Positions 58,941 to 64,000 of a stretch of 64,000 bases of DNA are shown in pieces; position 1 is the first letter of the stretch; each line of letters starts with the position of its first letter. Location of the stretch: NCBI RefSeq assembly GCF_000340475.1, contig NZ_CM001792.1, positions 3,766,682 through 3,830,681 on the forward strand, read 5' to 3'. Both the position numbers and the translations under genes were made by a program. A model generated the notes under the pieces. The model ran no database searches. It saw nothing but the letters and a program-made list of their open reading frames with translations, and was not told the DNA's origin. Source of the stretch: Oceanobacillus kimchii X50. Its GTDB lineage: Bacteria > Bacillota > Bacilli > Bacillales > Amphibacillaceae.

Positions 58941-58958
58941 ATAAAAATACTTGGAATT
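58941..58958 (+). promoter_or_regulatory. Possible CymR operator of cysK
   Basis: ATAAAAATACTTGGAATT resembles the left part of the CymR motif (ATAA-N4-CATTAGGAATT), one base shorter. It lies within the leader. Confidence 0.3.
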
Positions 58959-58973
58959 AGAGGAGGAAGTCAG

Positions 58974-59900
58974 ATGAAGGTCTCTGATAATATTACAGGT
59001 TTAATCGGTGGGACACCAATTGTTAAATTACACAATGTTACAGATGATGATAGCGCAGATGTATACGTAAAGTTAGAGTTTATGAATCCTGGTAGTTCTG
59101 TGAAAGATCGTATTGCTATTGCGATGGTTGAAGCAGCTGAACAAGGTGGTAAACTAAAAGAAGGCGACACGATTATTGAACCAACTAGTGGAAATACTGG
59201 TATTGGTCTGGCGATGGTAGCAGCAGCTAAAGGATACCGTGCTGTTCTAGTAATGCCAGATACGATGAGTCAGGAACGTAGAAACCTCCTTCGTGCTTAT
59301 GGTGCTGAACTAGTCCTAACTCCTGGAGCTGAGGGAATGAAAGGTGCAATTGGCAAAGCGGTAGAATTACAAAAAGAGAATGGTTATTTTATGCCGCAAC
59401 AATTTAGCAATCCTGCTAATCCAGATATACATGAAAAAACAACTGGTAAAGAAATTGTGGAACAGATGAAAGATGGTCTAGATGGGTTTGTATCCGGAAT
59501 TGGTACTGGTGGAACAATTACAGGGGCAGGTAAAGTACTAAAAAATCATTTTGATAATGTTAAGTTATACGCTGTGGAGCCAGCTGACTCTCCAGTACTT
59601 TCAGGTGGAACTCCAGGGCCACATAAAATACAAGGAATCGGTGCAGGATTTAAACCTGATGTGTTAGATACTGCAATTTATGATGAAGTTTTAACAATTT
59701 CTAACGAGGAAGCATATGAAGCAGCTAGGAAAGTTGCAACTACCAACGGAATATTGGGAGGTATTTCCTCAGGTGCGGCGGTTGCTGCAGCAGTTAAGGT
59801 AGCGAAAAAGTTAGGTAAAGGCAAGAAAGTGCTTGCTATTTTACCAGATAATGGTGAGCGTTACTTATCAACACCGTTATATCAATTTGATGAACAGTAA
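58974..59900 (+). CDS. cysK: Cysteine synthase A
   Basis: 308 residues. PLP lysine Lys44 in SSVKDRIA, substrate loop [11 protein letters not shown], and the phosphate-binding [10 protein letters not shown]. It makes cysteine from O-acetylserine and sulfide; in B. subtilis it is also the CymR partner. ATG after AGAGGAGG. In B. subtilis pabB-pabA-pabC follow; here a terminator and folP follow. Confidence 0.97.
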   Translation: MKVSDNITGLIGGTPIVKLHNVTDDDSADVYVKLEFMNPGSSVKDRIAIAMVEAAEQGGKLKEGDTIIEPTSGNTGIGLAMVAAAKGYRAVLVMPDTMSQERRNLLRAYGAELVLTPGAEGMKGAIGKAVELQKENGYFMPQQFSNPANPDIHEKTTGKEIVEQMKDGLDGFVSGIGTGGTITGAGKVLKNHFDNVKLYAVEPADSPVLSGGTPGPHKIQGIGAGFKPDVLDTAIYDEVLTISNEEAYEAARKVATTNGILGGISSGAAVAAAVKVAKKLGKGKKVLAILPDNGERYLSTPLYQFDEQ

Positions 59901-59909
59901 ATAAGTAAG

Positions 59910-59942
59910 GAGGGCTGGCCAATATAGGTCGGCTCTTTTTTA
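59910..59942 (+). terminator. Terminator after cysK
   Basis: AGGGCTGGCC/GGTCGGCTCT with wobble pairs and a short AATATA loop, then six T. Confidence 0.75.
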
Positions 59943-60043
59943 ATTTGCGTGGATTATGGGACTTAAAGGTAGTACTTCCGTTCTGCAAGTAGTTATTGTA
60001 GGATGATAGAATAGATTATGTAAGAAAAGAGGTAGAAGATAAG

Positions 60044-60874
60044 TTGAATATTCGAACGAAGAAACGTACTTTAAATGTATCTGAACGAACACATTTAATG
60101 GGAATACTAAATGTAACTCCGGATTCCTTTTCAGATGGAGGAAGTTATTCAACTGTAGATAAAGCTGTGAACCAAGCTTTGGAATTAGAAAAACAGGGCG
60201 CAGATATTATCGATATAGGAGGAGAATCAACACGACCAGGTTACACTCCAATATCTGCTAAAGAAGAGCTAGATCGAATTGTTCCAGTTATACGTATCCT
60301 TAAAGACAAATTAAGCATTCCAATATCGGTAGATACCTTTAAAGCAGAGACTGCTCAAAAAGCTTTAGAGGCAGGAGCAGATATTATTAATGATATATGG
60401 GGAGCGAAAAAAGATCCGGAAATGGCAAAGGTTGTAGCTAAATATAATGCTCCGATTATTTTAATGCATAATCGTAATGAAGAAAATTATAGAGACTTTA
60501 TGGAAGATGTAAAATCCGATTTATTGGAAAGTATCCAAATAGCAAAAAATGCAGGGATTACCGATGACAACATCATTCTTGACCCTGGTGTAGGATTTGC
60601 TAAAAGCATGGAACAGAATATGGAAGTAGTACGAGAGCTACATCAATTAGTCGACCTAGGCTATCCTGTACTATTAGCAACTTCACGAAAAAGATTTATT
60701 GGACATGTATTAGATGTTCCTGCAGATGAACGTGATGTTGGTACGGCTGCTACCACGGTCATCGGAGTGCAACAAGGAGCTCATATAGTACGAGTGCATA
60801 ATGTACATATCAATGCGGAAGCTGCCCAGATCGCAGATGCTATCTATGAAAAAGGAGTATCTAAAAATGGATAA
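60044..60874 (+). CDS. folP: Dihydropteroate synthase
   Basis: 276 residues. TIM barrel with NVTPDSFSDGG (pterin side), DIGGESTRPG and the C-terminal RVHNV. Joins p-aminobenzoate to the pterin. Start TTG 60044, 8 bases after AAAGAGGTAG; it gives the length and N-terminus of B. subtilis Sul. Overlaps folB by 8 bases. Confidence 0.96.
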   Translation: MNIRTKKRTLNVSERTHLMGILNVTPDSFSDGGSYSTVDKAVNQALELEKQGADIIDIGGESTRPGYTPISAKEELDRIVPVIRILKDKLSIPISVDTFKAETAQKALEAGADIINDIWGAKKDPEMAKVVAKYNAPIILMHNRNEENYRDFMEDVKSDLLESIQIAKNAGITDDNIILDPGVGFAKSMEQNMEVVRELHQLVDLGYPVLLATSRKRFIGHVLDVPADERDVGTAATTVIGVQQGAHIVRVHNVHINAEAAQIADAIYEKGVSKNG

Positions 60875-61232
60875 AATTATTATAAAACAAATGCAGTTTT
60901 ATGGTTACCATGGACTTTTTCCAGAAGAAAATAAACTAGGTCAGCGGTTTAATGTAGATCTCGAATTACATGTACCGTTAGATAAGGCGGGGAACTCCGA
61001 TGATATGAATGAGTCCATTCATTATGGACAGGCTTATGAAACAGTGAAAAAAGTCGTCGAGGGTCAATCATATAATTTAATTGAAGCGGTAGCTGAGGAA
61101 ATCTCTAAAGAGCTTTTCGCGTCCTTTTCATTATTGAATGCTTGCTTAGTAAAAGTAGTAAAACCAGACCCACCCATTCCAGGGCATTATCAATCTGTCG
61201 CTGTAGAAATTTATAGGGAGAGGATAAAATGA
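60867..61232 (+). CDS. folB: Dihydroneopterin aldolase
   Basis: 121 residues. QFYGYHGLFPEENKLGQRF opening and the conserved KPxPPIPGHY-like KPDPPIPGHY. Start ATG 60867 after AAAGGAG. Overlaps folK by four bases. Confidence 0.96.
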   Translation: MDKIIIKQMQFYGYHGLFPEENKLGQRFNVDLELHVPLDKAGNSDDMNESIHYGQAYETVKKVVEGQSYNLIEAVAEEISKELFASFSLLNACLVKVVKPDPPIPGHYQSVAVEIYRERIK

Positions 61233-61741
61233 ATGAAGCTTATGTAGCCTTAGGAACTAATATTGAACCACGTGAAAATTTTATTAAAGAAGCACTACAA
61301 TGTTTGGATGATTATACAAACATAACCATTCAGAAGAAGTCTTCAATATATGAGACGGCTCCTGTAGGTTACACAGCTCAATCTCAATTTTTAAATATGG
61401 TGGTGCAAGTAATAACGAGTTTATCAGCAAATGAACTATTAGATGTATGTCAAAAGATAGAACAGAGGTTAGGAAGAGAGAGAACGATTCGATTTGGTCC
61501 TAGAACAATCGACCTTGACATTTTGACGTATAATCAAGAAAATAGTACAGTAGAAAGATTGATGTTGCCGCATCCTAGAATGCATGAACGCGCATTTGTC
61601 TTAATACCACTTCAAGAAATCGCACCGGGATATATGATCCCTGTAAAAAACAAAACAGTGGATTCTTATGTCAATGAACTTCCTGAGACAGATAAAAAGG
61701 ATGTAAAAAAATGGATAAAAAGCGAATCGGAAGAAGAATAA
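61229..61741 (+). CDS. folK: HPPK, hydroxymethyldihydropterin pyrophosphokinase
   Basis: 170 residues. YVALGTNIEPRENF, FLNMVVQV, and GPRTIDLDIL with the metal aspartates. The reaction precedes folP. ATG in an ATGA overlap with folB; overlaps yazB by 31 bases. Confidence 0.96.
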   Translation: MNEAYVALGTNIEPRENFIKEALQCLDDYTNITIQKKSSIYETAPVGYTAQSQFLNMVVQVITSLSANELLDVCQKIEQRLGRERTIRFGPRTIDLDILTYNQENSTVERLMLPHPRMHERAFVLIPLQEIAPGYMIPVKNKTVDSYVNELPETDKKDVKKWIKSESEEE

Positions 61742-61941
61742 AAGCTTTTCGAAAGCTAAAAGGATACACACAAATACAATTTGCTAAAGAGATGGAGATA
61801 TCCACTTCAAAACTAGGAAATATTGAACGAGGTACAAAACAGCCTTCCGATCAACTATTAGATGAGATTGCTGAAAAGTTATCCATTTCCAGAGAAGAGC
61901 TCATACTAAAGAGCATTGCAACTGATACTGAGGACAAGTAG
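61711..61941 (+). CDS. yazB: Xre-type helix-turn-helix protein YazB
   Basis: 76 residues. A single HTH_3 domain (RIKAFRKLKGYTQIQFAKEM, then STSKLGNIERGTKQPS). Target unknown; position after folK is conserved in Bacillus. In B. subtilis yacF (dus) follows; here it does not. Confidence 0.9.
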   Translation: MDKKRIGRRIKAFRKLKGYTQIQFAKEMEISTSKLGNIERGTKQPSDQLLDEIAEKLSISREELILKSIATDTEDK

Positions 61942-63711
<1,770 letters not shown>

Positions 63712-63722
63712 CTCGGAAGTGT

Positions 63723-63762
63723 AAAAACCTTTATCAAAACGTTGTTATGATAAGGGTTTTTC
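63723..63762 (+). terminator. Terminator after lysS
   Basis: AAAACCTTTATC/GATAAGGGTTTT (one G-T) with a 13-base loop, then T. Confidence 0.85.
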
Positions 63763-63974
63763 TTGTTTAAAATAGGATTATATTGGGAATATATAAGTAT
63801 GTATTTGTTATGGCGGAATAGCCTAAATTATAGAAATATTAATCAATCCATAATTTCTTTTAAAAAGTGCTTGATTTCGTTTTGGAATCATGATAAATTA
63901 AATATCGTTGCGTTAACAAAGCGCATCAGCAAAGCACATCGAAATGAACTTGAGTAAAAAAGTTAAATAAGTTG

Positions 63975-64000
63975 TTGACATCAACAATTAGATGTGTTAA
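63975..64000 (+). promoter_or_regulatory. Strong sigma-A promoter at the window end, -10 truncated
   Basis: TTGACA followed by 17 bases and TAA at the last three positions. In B. subtilis an rRNA operon starts after lysS, and an rRNA promoter would fit. Between 63763 and 63974 I see no gene. Confidence 0.5.

Noticed and set aside
63763..63957. 64-codon frame after lysS
   Set aside because: No ribosome binding site, starts within the terminator T tract, and has a composition like random AT-rich DNA.

Overview
The window is a low-GC Firmicute chromosome segment with the gene order of the origin-proximal arm of Bacillus subtilis, from tadA/scr/dnaX to folK/yazB/lysS. The density of endospore genes (yaaH, bofA, gin, yabG, sspF, spoVG, fin, spoVT, yabP, yabQ, spoIIE) shows a spore former. 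AT-rich coding, an orphan glycine-betaine-binding lipoprotein and close but clearly diverged orthologues suggest a halotolerant Bacillaceae such as Oceanobacillus; the genus is an inference.

Layout. 1-4.8 kb: accessory genes (end of a glutamate/cation symporter, acetyl-CoA synthetase with a cre site, a DJ-1/PfpI protein, and on the minus strand the spore cortex hydrolase yaaH and isochorismatase-like yaaI). 4.9-12.1 kb: tadA, the SRP RNA, two inserted genes (glycine-betaine-binding protein, old yellow enzyme), then dnaX-yaaK-recR-yaaL-bofA-gin. 12.2-19.6 kb: yaaO, tmk, darA, yaaR, holB, ricT, yabA, trmN6-like yabB, yazA, rsmI. 19.6-27.1 kb: abrB (minus strand), metS, tatD, yabE, rnmV, ksgA, yabG. 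27.2-35 kb: veg, sspF, ispE, purR, spoVG, glmU, prs, ctc, pth, fin. 35-44.5 kb: mfd, spoVT, yabM, yabN, rqcP, yabP, yabQ, divIC, yabR. 44.6-47.1 kb: a minus-strand island with tRNA-Met and a MarR regulator plus EmrB-type exporter. 47.5-64 kb: spoIIE, yabS, yabT, tilS, hprT, ftsH, coaX, hslO, yacD, cysK, folP, folB, folK, yazB, lysS, and at the very end what looks like a strong (probably rRNA operon) promoter.

The genes cover DNA replication and repair (dnaX, holB, recR, mfd, yabA), tRNA and ribosome maturation (tadA, tilS, rnmV, ksgA, rsmI, rqcP, pth), precursor supply (tmk, prs, glmU, ispE, folate genes, cysK, coaX) and the sporulation programme. The regulatory sites follow that programme: a Spo0A-type promoter with a 21-bp spacer at spoIIE, a 0A box just downstream of the abrB promoter, a sigma-H promoter at spoVG, sigma-F-type promoters at gin, fin and yabS, a sigma-G-type promoter at spoVT, a sigma-K promoter at yabG and a sigma-B promoter at ctc. 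A WalR box lies upstream of yabE.

Compared with B. subtilis (from memory), the window lacks the rRNA operon between bofA and gin, xpaC-yaaN, yabJ, pabB-pabA-pabC and the dus gene before lysS. I found no CRISPR array, prophage, transposase or obvious novel defence system; the more interesting material is regulatory architecture, one candidate small ORF upstream of spoIIE, and the MarR/EmrB island.
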